From the NCBI GenBank assembly GCA_000447245.1, contig AUYT01000001.1, positions 104,825-168,824 of the forward strand: a stretch of DNA of 64,000 nt, given 5' to 3'. Positions 50,916 to 60,253 of this stretch are shown here, one piece after another; position 1 is the stretch's first letter; each line of letters begins with the position of its first letter. This DNA comes from a candidate division Zixibacteria bacterium RBG-1. Its GTDB lineage: Bacteria > Zixibacteria > MSB-5A5 > DSPP01 > RBG-1. Both the position numbers and the translations under genes were made by a program. Below the pieces are notes generated by a model that was given only the letters and a program-made list of their open reading frames with translations, made no database searches and had not been told where the DNA came from.

Positions 50916-53231
50916 TTATTTACTCATTTTACCTGTCTGCCAGGGACTGAAGTATTTTTTTCCAATTGAGGTCTTAATCTGTATAGCGTAATAAACCGTT
51001 CCCAAGCTGGCATATTCCGGTTTAACTTCCCATAAAATTCCGGAAGGTAAGTTTCCGTGGCCTTCCAAGGTTTTAATCAAAACCGGAGAAATGGATTCCC
51101 AGTTATTCCCCTTGGGCATAGAGCTGCAGACATAAACCTTCCAGTCCACAATGGCCTCTTTTTCTTCACTCAATCCGGCCTTGAAAATGAACATGTAAGA
51201 ATTAGATTTCTTTCTAACTGACTGGGTCTGAATCTTATCCATCTTGGCTGACACCTTGATTGGTTCGTAAACCTCCGGAGACTTCTGCACCGCTGGAGTA
51301 GGGGTCACAGGAGTTGTGGGAGTCGGCACTTGAGCTAAAGTAATTTCTTTGCTCTTATCAGGGGTAGAGACAGTCGGCTTGCTCGGAGTTATCGGTTTTT
51401 CCGGAGTAGCTTTGGGAGTAGTCGTAGTTTTTTCCGGAGACGTCGGTTTGGTGGACGGAGTAACTTTGCTTTCAGGAGTAACGGTCGGTGTCTTAGTTAA
51501 AGGAGTCCCGGTAGGTTTAGAAGTTGGGGTAACTTTACCGTCCGATTTAGTTGTAGATGGCGTGGTCGCAGTGGAAGTTGGGGTTGGAGTCACACTGGGG
51601 GTTTTGCTTTTGTCAGTAGTCGCGACAACCGGTTTTTCTTTTGAAGCAACCTTGCCATCCGGAGAACTTACCGGAGCTTTTGTAATTGAAGCATCTTTAG
51701 TTTTGTCAGTCGGAACAGTGGGAGTGGTAGCCGAAGGAGTCGATTTCTTAGTATCGGTTGAAGTTGTGGGAGTTTGACTAACAGTAGTCGACTTAGATTT
51801 ATCTGTCGGTGTAGTAGTTGGCTTGGCGGTGGTGACCGGTTTTTCGGGTGTGGTGGTCTTGGCCGTGGAAGAAGGGACTGTGGTAGAAGGTGTTACCGTG
51901 GTCTTAGATTTATCAGTTGTAGTTACCGGAGTTTTTGTCGGAGTAGCCACTTTTTCAGTAGAGGGTGATTTTACGGTAGAGGGAGTTGTCGGTGTAGTGG
52001 TTGTAGGTGATTTAGTCGTGGTAGCTACTTTGGCATCACTGGCCTGAGGCGTGGTAACCGTCGGAGTTGATGGGGTAGTAGGTGACGTTGTCGGCTGAGA
52101 AACTTTTGTTTCTTCCTTTTTCACCACCGGTTGTTCTACGGTTGAGCTGGATTTTACTGGCGGAGTCACGGCTGTTGATTTATCCGACTTAGCCGGCGTG
52201 GTCTGGCTCAATTTTTTGGTTGACTTGTTCTGACTGAAACTGTCCTGTCCTTTAGCCAATCCGAACCCGATGGTTAAACCTAAACGGTGGTCCCCCACTA
52301 AACTGGTCGAGGTCTGGAAAGGATAGCTTTGGTAGCTGTAATCTATCTGAACGGAGTTGGCGCTGGCCATGAACTTGTAGGATAATCCCCAGGCCCACTG
52401 TTTATAATCCTGATTGTAATCTTTCCCGAAAGTATAACCCGCTCTTAAATAGAAACTGCTGCCGGGGAGTAAATTCAGACTCTGCTCCACACCCAGACTG
52501 TTCAGATAAGGAGTGGAGGTGGTAAAGTTTTTCTTGTCTTTTACTATGACATCATAGGCAATGCGGGTGGAATTATTGCCGGTAGGTAAAAGTAAGGCCA
52601 TTCCGGCTTTGTACACCCTGCGTGCAAAATTGAAAAGATTCGGTGTTTGAGGTGAGGCATAAACCACCCCGGTATCCGGAGTCATGTCGGTTCCTAAAAG
52701 ATTTTCCCCGGCTATACCGAAGGAAAATCTGTCTGAAACCGGAAACAAAAATCCCAAATCGACTTCGAAACCGGATTTTTTATCCACATTGGAGTTGGAT
52801 AACAACTTGGCGTTTAATCCGAATGAACTCAATAAACCCAGAGATCTGGCGTAGCTGACGGACAAAATATTGTGCCCCACTATCTGGGATTGACTGGTCC
52901 AGGAAGCCTTGCGGCTGCCGGAAAAAGCCAGCACTCCTTTGTTGGAAGACATAGGATAAACCAGAGAGCCGAATCCGACATACGGTTTTTCATCCAAGGT
53001 GTAACCGTACAGACTGGCCCGGTCATACATCACGGAAAACTGGACCCCTTTTAAGCGAGCCAGACCGGCCGGATTATAGAAAACTCCGGAAGGGTCATCC
53101 GCGATAGCCACAAAGGCGTTTCCCATCCCCACTGCTTTGGCAGAGGTTCCCAGGTTGTCATAGGAAAATGCCCAGCTGGAAGTGAGAATGACAAAAAATA
53201 GCGTTGCTATTAAGATTTTTCTTAAGCCCAT
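50916..53231 (-). CDS. PorV/UPF0164-like outer-membrane protein with Thr/Pro/Ser linker and C-terminal domain
   Basis: A 771-residue exported protein. Signal peptide 1-22, then a beta-barrel domain (about 25-330) opening with LGTSAKAVGMGNAFVAIADD and FYNPAGLA, as in the PorV family that works with type IX-type secretion or lipid export. Residues about 335-650 are almost only Thr, Pro, Ser, Lys, Val and Asp in short repeats. A folded C-terminal domain follows (about 655-771, YMFIFKAGLSEEKEAIVDW). The linker encoding yields long spurious frames on the other strand. Confidence 0.85.
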   Translation of the reverse strand: MGLRKILIATLFFVILTSSWAFSYDNLGTSAKAVGMGNAFVAIADDPSGVFYNPAGLARLKGVQFSVMYDRASLYGYTLDEKPYVGFGSLVYPMSSNKGVLAFSGSRKASWTSQSQIVGHNILSVSYARSLGLLSSFGLNAKLLSNSNVDKKSGFEVDLGFLFPVSDRFSFGIAGENLLGTDMTPDTGVVYASPQTPNLFNFARRVYKAGMALLLPTGNNSTRIAYDVIVKDKKNFTTSTPYLNSLGVEQSLNLLPGSSFYLRAGYTFGKDYNQDYKQWAWGLSYKFMASANSVQIDYSYQSYPFQTSTSLVGDHRLGLTIGFGLAKGQDSFSQNKSTKKLSQTTPAKSDKSTAVTPPVKSSSTVEQPVVKKEETKVSQPTTSPTTPSTPTVTTPQASDAKVATTTKSPTTTTPTTPSTVKSPSTEKVATPTKTPVTTTDKSKTTVTPSTTVPSSTAKTTTPEKPVTTAKPTTTPTDKSKSTTVSQTPTTSTDTKKSTPSATTPTVPTDKTKDASITKAPVSSPDGKVASKEKPVVATTDKSKTPSVTPTPTSTATTPSTTKSDGKVTPTSKPTGTPLTKTPTVTPESKVTPSTKPTSPEKTTTTPKATPEKPITPSKPTVSTPDKSKEITLAQVPTPTTPVTPTPAVQKSPEVYEPIKVSAKMDKIQTQSVRKKSNSYMFIFKAGLSEEKEAIVDWKVYVCSSMPKGNNWESISPVLIKTLEGHGNLPSGILWEVKPEYASLGTVYYAIQIKTSIGKKYFSPWQTGKMSK

Positions 53232-53382
53232 TTTGCCTCCACTTTTTTAATATGTTCTGTGGGTAAAAATAGTTTCTTATATTATCGGCTGTACCTATTA
53301 TTTTCCTTAAGCCAAAAATTGGGTAAAATTGGGATAATCTTTATATTGGGGAGTGGACTGTGAAATTATCCAGTGGGTCAAT

Positions 53383-54852
53383 TTAGCCGACTTTTACCGA
53401 ATTTTTAGGTTTGGAAGGAACCAAAACCTCTTTGAAAATTTTCCAGTCTTGGAGAGGAATTACTTTCAGAACTGCCAGGAAGAATAGGTAGATTATTACC
53501 GAAGCCGAGATAGATACATACATAGGTAGACCCTTAAACTCCAGTAAAAAAGAAGCCATGAAAACCCCGCTTAAACCTATTTTCCCCCAGGGTGCCAATA
53601 AACTTCGGAACCCGAACTGCAATTCCCAGTGCAATAAAAAGAAAATACCGAAGAAAACCGCTATTTCGGTAACCAGAACCGAGATAGCCGCACCCTTTGC
53701 GTCAAAAGAAGGGATTAAGATAAAATTCAAGATCAGATTTAAAAGCATCCCTATCCCAGCTACGACTGCCAGTTTTGTGACTTTTTTTACCGCCATCAGA
53801 GCTCTTAAGCCGGTACTGTAAAGCACCATAAAGAACCCCGACCAAATTAGAATTTTTAATACGATTACAGAGGAACCAAAACCGGAGCCGTAAAGCAGGA
53901 ACATTATTTTCTCACCTAAAATCGTGATTATCACGCACAAAGGTAAAAGTAAAATCGCCAGATAAGCCAGTTCTCTTTCCAAAAGATTCTGCAATAAACC
54001 CGGCTTTTTGACCGAAGCTTCGGCCAAAGCCGGCAATAGAGCCGGTCCCAAAATTACCGGAATATTTTTGACCTGCAGAATTAATTTGTTGGCGGCATTG
54101 TATATACCGGCTGATTTTTCACCCTTTAGCCAGGATAAAATGACTGTATCGGAGTTCAAATAAACGGTCATAAAAATTATGGTTAGAGCAAACGGCAGAG
54201 CTTCTTTGAAAAGCTCCTTCCAGAATTTAGGCTCTATCCGCAGTTGAAAACGGGAAAAGTTTCTGAATACCAGAAACCAGATTAAAACCAGAGATAAAAC
54301 ACTCAAACCCAGCTGCACCCGGCTTAAGCCCAAGAGCCCGAAATTCAGTTTCAGGGCTAAAATCCCGAGGACGGTTAAGGATATTCCCCAAAAGATGTTG
54401 ACATAGGCCTCATATTGCAATTTTTGAAAGGCCTGAAAAATCCAGCGCAGCCCGAAACCGCAGGTCACAAAGAAATTCCCTATGGCAATCAGGTAGATTA
54501 TAGTTTTGGTGCCGGAAGGAAAATGGCTGAAGAAAGTAAGCAAGATTACCGCGGTCAGACTCAAAAGCGAAAGTAAATATCTTAAGACCGCCATATTTCC
54601 CAGATATCTGGCAGCCAGTCTTTTGTTGGCGGCTACTTCACGCACGATTAGAGAGTTTAATCCTAAATCCGTGACTACCCCAAATATGGCAACGAGTGAT
54701 AAAGCTAAAGTGTAAGCTCCCAGCCCATCGGCACCGGTTATGCGGGCGACAAAGACAAATAAAATCACCTGCCCGATCCGGTTTAGGATTAAGGAAAAAG
54801 CCGAAAAGCTTATATTTTTCAAAATCCGAACTAAACCAAAATCTCTTTCCAT
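53383..54852 (-). CDS. Polysaccharide flippase (Wzx/MurJ-type)
   Basis: A 489-residue protein with about 13-14 membrane helices, matching the polysaccharide-export (MOP superfamily) pattern: N-terminal ISFSAFSLILNRIGQVILFVFVARITG. It would move lipid-linked saccharides across the inner membrane. The rml genes nearby support a rhamnose-containing polymer. No polymerase or glycosyltransferase gene is found in the window. Confidence 0.85.
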   Translation of the reverse strand: MERDFGLVRILKNISFSAFSLILNRIGQVILFVFVARITGADGLGAYTLALSLVAIFGVVTDLGLNSLIVREVAANKRLAARYLGNMAVLRYLLSLLSLTAVILLTFFSHFPSGTKTIIYLIAIGNFFVTCGFGLRWIFQAFQKLQYEAYVNIFWGISLTVLGILALKLNFGLLGLSRVQLGLSVLSLVLIWFLVFRNFSRFQLRIEPKFWKELFKEALPFALTIIFMTVYLNSDTVILSWLKGEKSAGIYNAANKLILQVKNIPVILGPALLPALAEASVKKPGLLQNLLERELAYLAILLLPLCVIITILGEKIMFLLYGSGFGSSVIVLKILIWSGFFMVLYSTGLRALMAVKKVTKLAVVAGIGMLLNLILNFILIPSFDAKGAAISVLVTEIAVFFGIFFLLHWELQFGFRSLLAPWGKIGLSGVFMASFLLEFKGLPMYVSISASVIIYLFFLAVLKVIPLQDWKIFKEVLVPSKPKNSVKVG

Positions 54853-54992
54853 AAGTTTTTGACTTTGTTTAACTAATCGGAAGATTTACAGATTAGGATT
54901 AATCTTTTTGGGGGAGATTTTAGCTGGGTTATGATAGATTTATCAAGGAAGATTAAACTGAGGGCTCCTGATTTTATCCGCTACATCTGCTA

Positions 54993-55889
54993 TTAATTAT
55001 CCGCTAGCTTTTCTTCTATAAACTTTAAACCCTCATCCACCGAAAAAAACGGGGTGGTCAAGATTTTTTGGGCCTTATCAATCCTCAAGCCCCCTTTTAG
55101 CGGTCGGGAGGCTTTCTGATGTAATTCCGGGGTGGTAACCGGCGTGATTAGATTTTTATTTAACTCGAAATGCTGGGCGATTTTCAAAGCGAAGTCATAG
55201 CGGGATAGATACTTGGTGCCGGCTAAGTTTAAAATTCCGGCTAAATTTCTTTCAGCTGCTTCTAAAATTAAAATCGAAAGATTATCCGCCAAAGTGGGGT
55301 TGTTAAACTGGTCGGTGACTACTTTAATCTGTTTTTTTTGTCTTAGATTCTCATATACCCAGATGAAAAAATTTCTCTTGACCTGAGTTCCCATTCCGTA
55401 GATGACATTGGAGCGGATGATTAGAAAATGAATCAGCGCGTCCTGAATGATTTCCTCGGCCTGGAGTTTGGTGCCTCCGTAGTAATTTATGGGATTGGGT
55501 TTATCCTCTTCTGAGTAAGGTCCGTTTCTCCCGTCAAAGATATAATCTGTGGATATTTGCACCAATTTGATTTCATACTTTTGGCAGGATTCTATCAAAT
55601 TTTTGACCCCTTCTACGTTGACCGCCCAAGCTAACTCTTTTTTCTCTTCGCAGACCTCGACATTCATAAAGGCAGCGGTGTTGATGATTAGCTCCGGACG
55701 GAAATCGGCGATGACTGACTGGACTTGCTCTTTATCGGTGATGTCTAAAGTCTGGTAGAGGTACTTTTTGTCCTGGAGGACAAAATCTTTTTGTTTGCCG
55801 GTAGCTAAGACCGAATCCCATTTGGAAAAATCTGCCTCCAGTTTCTGCCCCAGAAGTCCGTTGGCGCCGGTGATTAAGATTTTTTTCAT
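54993..55889 (-). CDS. rfbD: dTDP-4-dehydrorhamnose reductase
   Basis: The 298-residue final enzyme of dTDP-L-rhamnose synthesis. ITGANGLLGQKLEAD is the NAD(P)-binding segment, QISTDYIFDG and YYGGTKLQAE (Tyr-Lys pair) are catalytic. It is separated from rmlB by a lipoprotein gene. Confidence 0.93.
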   Translation of the reverse strand: MKKILITGANGLLGQKLEADFSKWDSVLATGKQKDFVLQDKKYLYQTLDITDKEQVQSVIADFRPELIINTAAFMNVEVCEEKKELAWAVNVEGVKNLIESCQKYEIKLVQISTDYIFDGRNGPYSEEDKPNPINYYGGTKLQAEEIIQDALIHFLIIRSNVIYGMGTQVKRNFFIWVYENLRQKKQIKVVTDQFNNPTLADNLSILILEAAERNLAGILNLAGTKYLSRYDFALKIAQHFELNKNLITPVTTPELHQKASRPLKGGLRIDKAQKILTTPFFSVDEGLKFIEEKLADN

Positions 55890-55956
55890 GTGGGGAAGTA
55901 TAGAGGAAAAAAGAGTGGTTTGTCAATTGAGAAACTTGGAAATAAATATTTCCAAA

Positions 55957-56976
55957 CTAACGGGAAATGTATCCTACAATTTTATTCTGCTCTAAGTCAA
56001 TTATGGCGATATTTCCAGACCAGGAATCCACTAAATATGCTTTTTGACTTCCTTCCAAGACCTTCAAGCTAAAAGGTGCAAGACTCGCATTATACAGGTC
56101 AAGCTCTGAAACTATTTCTTGAGTATTGGTCGAGAACCCAAAAAGACTAAACGGAATCAGTTCGGGAATAGCAACACAGAAACACCAACAAAGGTCATAA
56201 ATTTTTTTTGTAACCGTGGAACTATAAAGGTATCCTTCTCCCCAAGATGAATTCAATTGCTCCATGGTTATTATCCGGTCTCTTTTTATATCTATGTTAC
56301 CCAAATAAGAGGTGAAGGTGATAAATGAGTCATTTAACGAAGGAGAAAAATATGAAGAAAAATATAACTTATTATCGATCTCACTATATAAGATGTCAAA
56401 AATGGGAGGAAATTTTTTGTCTACTAAGGCATCCAGGTATCTTACTATTTGCAATCTTTGGTAATCGAAAACCAATATCCTTTTATCTGCCATACCTACA
56501 TAGAACAAAGGATATTGGGAATCGAAGGTCGGTCTGGTTGTCACAACCAGATTGTCTTCGTAAACAATTTGATGAGTCCGGGCGCTGAAAATCTTTAATC
56601 CGTTATAAGTAGAAACTAAAAGTCTGCCTTCCGGAGTGGGAAATAAGCTACTATTCTCGCCTTCGTAAATGATTGTTTTATTATTAACATTTACCTCGAC
56701 AATCGAATCCGGACACGGTGGGCGACAAGGATGACGATATTCTACTTTTTGTAAATACAGCACTCTTCGGTCGGGTGAAAGATTCAGGTCGGAAATATAA
56801 AAATTGAATTTCATTGAATCCAGAATCTTATCTTGGGAGCTGTCAACCACAAAAACCTTGTCCAAATGAGGCAGATACACCAATGAGCTTTCTGGTGAAG
56901 TCGGACCACTGGGATTTTTGGTACAGTTTACTAAACAGATTAAAACAACTACGAGGACAACACTTAATTTTCTCAC
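55957..56976 (-). CDS. Beta-propeller-like lipoprotein, paralogue of the gene at 49813
   Basis: I start at GTG 56976, which gives MRKLSVVLVVVLICLVNC, aligned with the paralogue's signal peptide and ending in the lipobox LVNC. 339 residues. Repeats such as DLNLSPDRRVLYLQ, FPTPEGRLLVST and AYLVDSWSGNIAIIDLEQNKIVGYI resemble YVTN/propeller blades. It lies between rmlB and rmlD. The role is unknown; a surface or periplasmic protein. Confidence 0.75.
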   Translation of the reverse strand: MRKLSVVLVVVLICLVNCTKNPSGPTSPESSLVYLPHLDKVFVVDSSQDKILDSMKFNFYISDLNLSPDRRVLYLQKVEYRHPCRPPCPDSIVEVNVNNKTIIYEGENSSLFPTPEGRLLVSTYNGLKIFSARTHQIVYEDNLVVTTRPTFDSQYPLFYVGMADKRILVFDYQRLQIVRYLDALVDKKFPPIFDILYSEIDNKLYFSSYFSPSLNDSFITFTSYLGNIDIKRDRIITMEQLNSSWGEGYLYSSTVTKKIYDLCWCFCVAIPELIPFSLFGFSTNTQEIVSELDLYNASLAPFSLKVLEGSQKAYLVDSWSGNIAIIDLEQNKIVGYISR

Positions 56977-57036
56977 ATCGCCCCATTTTTGCCAACTAAA
57001 TATAATCAAATGAAAGCAAAAAAGCAAGGGGTATTC

Positions 57037-58050
57037 TTATTTTTTCAAATACGCATAATGCTTTTCATAATATTTCTGATACTCCCCAGATTTCACCCTT
57101 TCCCACCAGTTTCTATTTCTCTGATACCATTCGATAGTTTCCTGTAAAGCTTTCTCAAAAGAAAACTTTGGTTTCCAGCCCAACTCTTTTTCCAGCTTAG
57201 ACGAATCCAAGGCGTATCTTCTATCATGAGCCGGCCGGTCCGGAACATGCTTGATTAGATTTTTCGGCTTACCCAGTGCCTGCAGAATCAAATCGGTAAT
57301 CTCCAGATTGGTTTTCTCATTGTGAGAAGAAATATTGTAAATTTCTCCTGTTTTCCCTTTTTGCAAAATCAAATCCAGCACCTCACAGTGGTCTTGCACA
57401 TACAGCCAATCCCGGACATATAATCCATCCCCGTAGATAGGAAGAGATTTATCTTCTAAAGCATTACTGATAAATAATGGAATCAGTTTTTCCGGAAACT
57501 GGTAAGGACCGAAATTGTTGGTGGGGCGGACAATGATAAGCGGTAAATTGAAACTTTTGAAATAAGATAGAGCCAGCAAATCCGCGCTGGCCTTGGAAGC
57601 TGCATAAGGTGATGAGGGATTTAAAGAGTCCTTTTCATTAAACTTTTGGTTACCCAAAACCGGCCCATAAACCTCGTCCGTTGAAATCTGCAAGAATAGA
57701 GAAACTTTGTGTTGCAAAGCTGACTGTAATAATACCTGGGCCCCCACCAAATTACTCTGCACAAATACCACAGGGTCATACAGACTCCGGTCCACATGCG
57801 ATTCAGCCGCGAAGTTGATTATACAGCCGATTTTTTCGGCTAAAATCTGGTTGACCAGTTGAGAGTTGCATATGTCTCCCTGAATAAATTTATAATTGGG
57901 ATTTTTCTCGACTTCAGAGAGGTTCTCCAAATTCCCGGCGTAGGTCAGTTTATCTAAGTTAAAGATTTTATAATCCGGATATTTTTTTAGAAGGTAGCGT
58001 AGAAAATTAGAGCCGATAAAGCCACAGCCGCCCGTGATTAGAAGCTTCAT
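57037..58050 (-). CDS. rfbB: dTDP-glucose 4,6-dehydratase
   Basis: The 337-residue short-chain dehydratase. ITGGCGFIGSNFLRY binds NAD, YAASKASADLL contains the Tyr-Lys pair, STDEVYG is the catalytic triad segment. Second step in dTDP-L-rhamnose synthesis. Confidence 0.96.
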   Translation of the reverse strand: MKLLITGGCGFIGSNFLRYLLKKYPDYKIFNLDKLTYAGNLENLSEVEKNPNYKFIQGDICNSQLVNQILAEKIGCIINFAAESHVDRSLYDPVVFVQSNLVGAQVLLQSALQHKVSLFLQISTDEVYGPVLGNQKFNEKDSLNPSSPYAASKASADLLALSYFKSFNLPLIIVRPTNNFGPYQFPEKLIPLFISNALEDKSLPIYGDGLYVRDWLYVQDHCEVLDLILQKGKTGEIYNISSHNEKTNLEITDLILQALGKPKNLIKHVPDRPAHDRRYALDSSKLEKELGWKPKFSFEKALQETIEWYQRNRNWWERVKSGEYQKYYEKHYAYLKK

Positions 58051-58083
58051 TTCATTTCAACTGGCCAAGAGACTCGGCAGGAA

Positions 58084-58539
58084 TCAACCATCCTTGCGTC
58101 CCCAGTCATAAGGGATATCATTTTTATGGGGGTCAGAGCGGAATTCATCCGGTTTATCGTAATTATATGGTTCGGTGGTGCAGTTAATACATATCGCTTC
58201 ATAGTCCGAAATACATTTAAAACCATGCCACAAGAGGTTAGGAATATGCAGAACCAGGGGATTATGCTCCCCTAAAAAGAATTCATTGACCTCTCCTTTG
58301 GTAGGGGAGTCTTTTCGGTCATCGTACACCACAATTTTCATCATCCCTTTCACCACACAAAAATTATCCATCTGCTTTTTATGATAATGCCAGGCCTTGA
58401 CCACTCCCGGATAAGCGGTGGTCATATAGACCTGCCCGAATTTGGAGAAAAGCTCATCATCCGCCCGTAAAATCTCCATCAGACGCCCTCTTTCATCCGG
58501 CAGCACTTTTAATTTTTTAATTTTTACCCCGTTTATCAT
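58084..58539 (-). CDS. rfbC: dTDP-4-dehydrorhamnose 3,5-epimerase, short form
   Basis: A 151-residue cupin-type protein with the RmlC pattern: DERGRLMEILRADDE, AWHYHKKQ (catalytic His region), DDRKDSPTKG, IPNLLWHGFKCIS and YDKPDEFR. About 30 residues shorter than most RmlC, mainly at the C-terminus. Position between rmlB and rmlA supports the role. Confidence 0.85.
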   Translation of the reverse strand: MINGVKIKKLKVLPDERGRLMEILRADDELFSKFGQVYMTTAYPGVVKAWHYHKKQMDNFCVVKGMMKIVVYDDRKDSPTKGEVNEFFLGEHNPLVLHIPNLLWHGFKCISDYEAICINCTTEPYNYDKPDEFRSDPHKNDIPYDWGRKDG

Positions 58540-58546
58540 GTATTCT

Positions 58547-58570
58547 ATTTATGGTGAGTTGGTCGAACCA
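58547..58570. repeat. GTGAG...GTCGAAC repeat between rmlA and rmlC
   Basis: ATGGT and ACCAT arms around GAGTTGGTCGA. Confidence 0.55.
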
Positions 58571-58576
58571 TTGAAC

Positions 58577-59326
58577 TTAGAGAATTTTGCTTCGTGAATT
58601 CATCTTGGCTATTAAAAGATTGGCTTCCAAAAGAGATTCAATAGAAGCTCCGGCATCCAGCCAAACCCCTTCTAATACAGAATAGCTCAGATTATTTTTC
58701 TTCAGATAAGCATTGTTGACATCCGTGATTTCCAGCTCCCCCCGGGACGAAGGTTTCAAAGTTTTGATGATATTGAAAACGGAATTGTCATACATATATA
58801 AACCGATGACCGCCAGACCGGAGTTATCTTTACCGATCTTTTTTTTGGGTTTTTCAACTATGTGTAAAACTTTATTTCCATCTAATTCCGCCACTCCGTA
58901 TTGATTGGGATTTTTAACTTTTTTCAAAAAGATTTTGGCCCCCGGTTTCCCTTTGGCAAAACTTTCCACCTCTTTTTTTATGGACTGCCCGATGATATTA
59001 TCTCCTAAAATGACCACCACTTTTTCCCCTTCGGTAAAATCCTCTGCCAAACCCAAAGCTTCCGCAATTCCTCCTTCTTTTTCCTGATAGGTGTAATTCA
59101 GATGTTTCAAACCGAACTCCTTGCCGTTGCCCAAAAGCCGCAAAAAATCTCCGGCGTTATTTCCACCGGTGACGATTAAAATATCTTTGACCCCGGCTTC
59201 CACCAAACTTTGCAGGGGATAATAAATCATGGGCTTGTCGTAGACCGGAAGCAGATGTTTGTTGGTAATTTTAGTTAATGGATACAGTCGAGTACCTAAA
59301 CCGCCGGCTAGAACAATCCCTTTCAT
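58577..59326 (-). CDS. rfbA: Glucose-1-phosphate thymidylyltransferase
   Basis: A 249-residue nucleotidyltransferase with GLGTRLYPLTKITNKHLLPV and GDNIIGQS motifs, making dTDP-glucose. Somewhat shorter than usual RmlA. Its ATG is one base after the preceding gene's stop. Confidence 0.93.
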   Translation of the reverse strand: MKGIVLAGGLGTRLYPLTKITNKHLLPVYDKPMIYYPLQSLVEAGVKDILIVTGGNNAGDFLRLLGNGKEFGLKHLNYTYQEKEGGIAEALGLAEDFTEGEKVVVILGDNIIGQSIKKEVESFAKGKPGAKIFLKKVKNPNQYGVAELDGNKVLHIVEKPKKKIGKDNSGLAVIGLYMYDNSVFNIIKTLKPSSRGELEITDVNNAYLKKNNLSYSVLEGVWLDAGASIESLLEANLLIAKMNSRSKIL

Positions 59327-59327
59327 C

Positions 59328-59714
59328 TTAATTGGAATTTTTATTTTTCTGAGGGTCTACGGGGACTCCGTAATTTTTGCACTGTCTTTGAATAATGGCT
59401 AGATTTCCCAAACCTAACTCCACGGCCCGGGTTAAAACTCTTTTGATTTGATCCCCCACATTTTCAATTTTGTATCTGGGTTTGGAGGTGATTAAGACAT
59501 CCACTTCCGGGTCCTCGGCCAAACTCTGGGGAGACCCTTTCTTCTGCTCAAACCCCATGGTCTTGTGAGATTCTTTAACCTGCTGAGTAATTTCATTTAT
59601 TTCTTGAGTGAGATTCAATTCCCGGGCTGCAATTTCTGCTAATTCACTCAAAATGGCTCTTTGCTCATCAGTCAATTTGTAGATTAATTCATTGGTTAAA
59701 GGCTGGCCCGGCAT
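59328..59714 (-). CDS. Unknown helical protein in the rhamnose cluster
   Basis: A 128-residue, charged protein with predicted coiled-coil helix (about 12-50), an acidic central stretch (EDPEVDVLITSK) and a C-terminal helix. It lies between the TlpA-like and rmlA genes and is coupled to rmlA. No family recognised. Confidence 0.6.
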   Translation of the reverse strand: MPGQPLTNELIYKLTDEQRAILSELAEIAARELNLTQEINEITQQVKESHKTMGFEQKKGSPQSLAEDPEVDVLITSKPRYKIENVGDQIKRVLTRAVELGLGNLAIIQRQCKNYGVPVDPQKNKNSN

Positions 59715-59734
59715 AAAATCTCACTTATTAAATT

Positions 59735-60253
59735 TTAATTCTCTTTTAACTCTTTCAGCAAACTTTTTATCCCTTTATTTAATTTGTCGTAAACCTCATC
59801 CTCGGCCGGAAAAGAATATCTGATTTTCCCTTTAGGGTCGATTATCATATGCACCGGAACAAACTGCACGTTATAGGCCTTGCGCACTTTCAACCCGTTG
59901 TAAAATTGCTGGTAGTTGAATTTATATTTGGAGAGAAACTCCTGGATACTTAATTTGTCCTCATGGGAAATGGCCCAGAATACCACCTTCTTTTCTTTTT
60001 TGTAATTATCCACCAGGCGGTTTAAGCTGGGCATCTCTTTGATGCAGACCGGACACCAGGTTTCCCAAAAATTGATGACTATGATGCTTTCCCTGTAATT
60101 TGATAATTTAATTTTTTTGCCATTTAAATCAGACAGCTCAAAATCCGAAGCAGTCCGTGATTCTTCAGCTTTAAGCATTTGCAGATTGACTTTTTCTGTA
60201 AAGACAAAAGCTGAGATTATAAAAATAAATGGAACAGCTGTTGAGCTTTTCAT
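59735..60253 (-). CDS. TlpA/ResA-like thioredoxin-fold protein
   Basis: A 172-residue protein with an N-terminal signal or anchor helix (about 5-20) and thioredoxin fold. WETWCPVCIKEMPSL has the CPVC redox pair; KGKIRYSFPAED follows the cis-Pro region (VPVHMI). It would work in the periplasm as disulfide reductase. Overlaps the MBL gene by four bases. Confidence 0.9.
   Translation of the reverse strand: MKSSTAVPFIFIISAFVFTEKVNLQMLKAEESRTASDFELSDLNGKKIKLSNYRESIIVINFWETWCPVCIKEMPSLNRLVDNYKKEKKVVFWAISHEDKLSIQEFLSKYKFNYQQFYNGLKVRKAYNVQFVPVHMIIDPKGKIRYSFPAEDEVYDKLNKGIKSLLKELKEN

Noticed and set aside
51349-51968. Valine/glycine-rich frames on the plus strand opposite the PorV linker
   Set aside because: They are antisense shadows of a Thr/Pro repeat and have no ribosome site.
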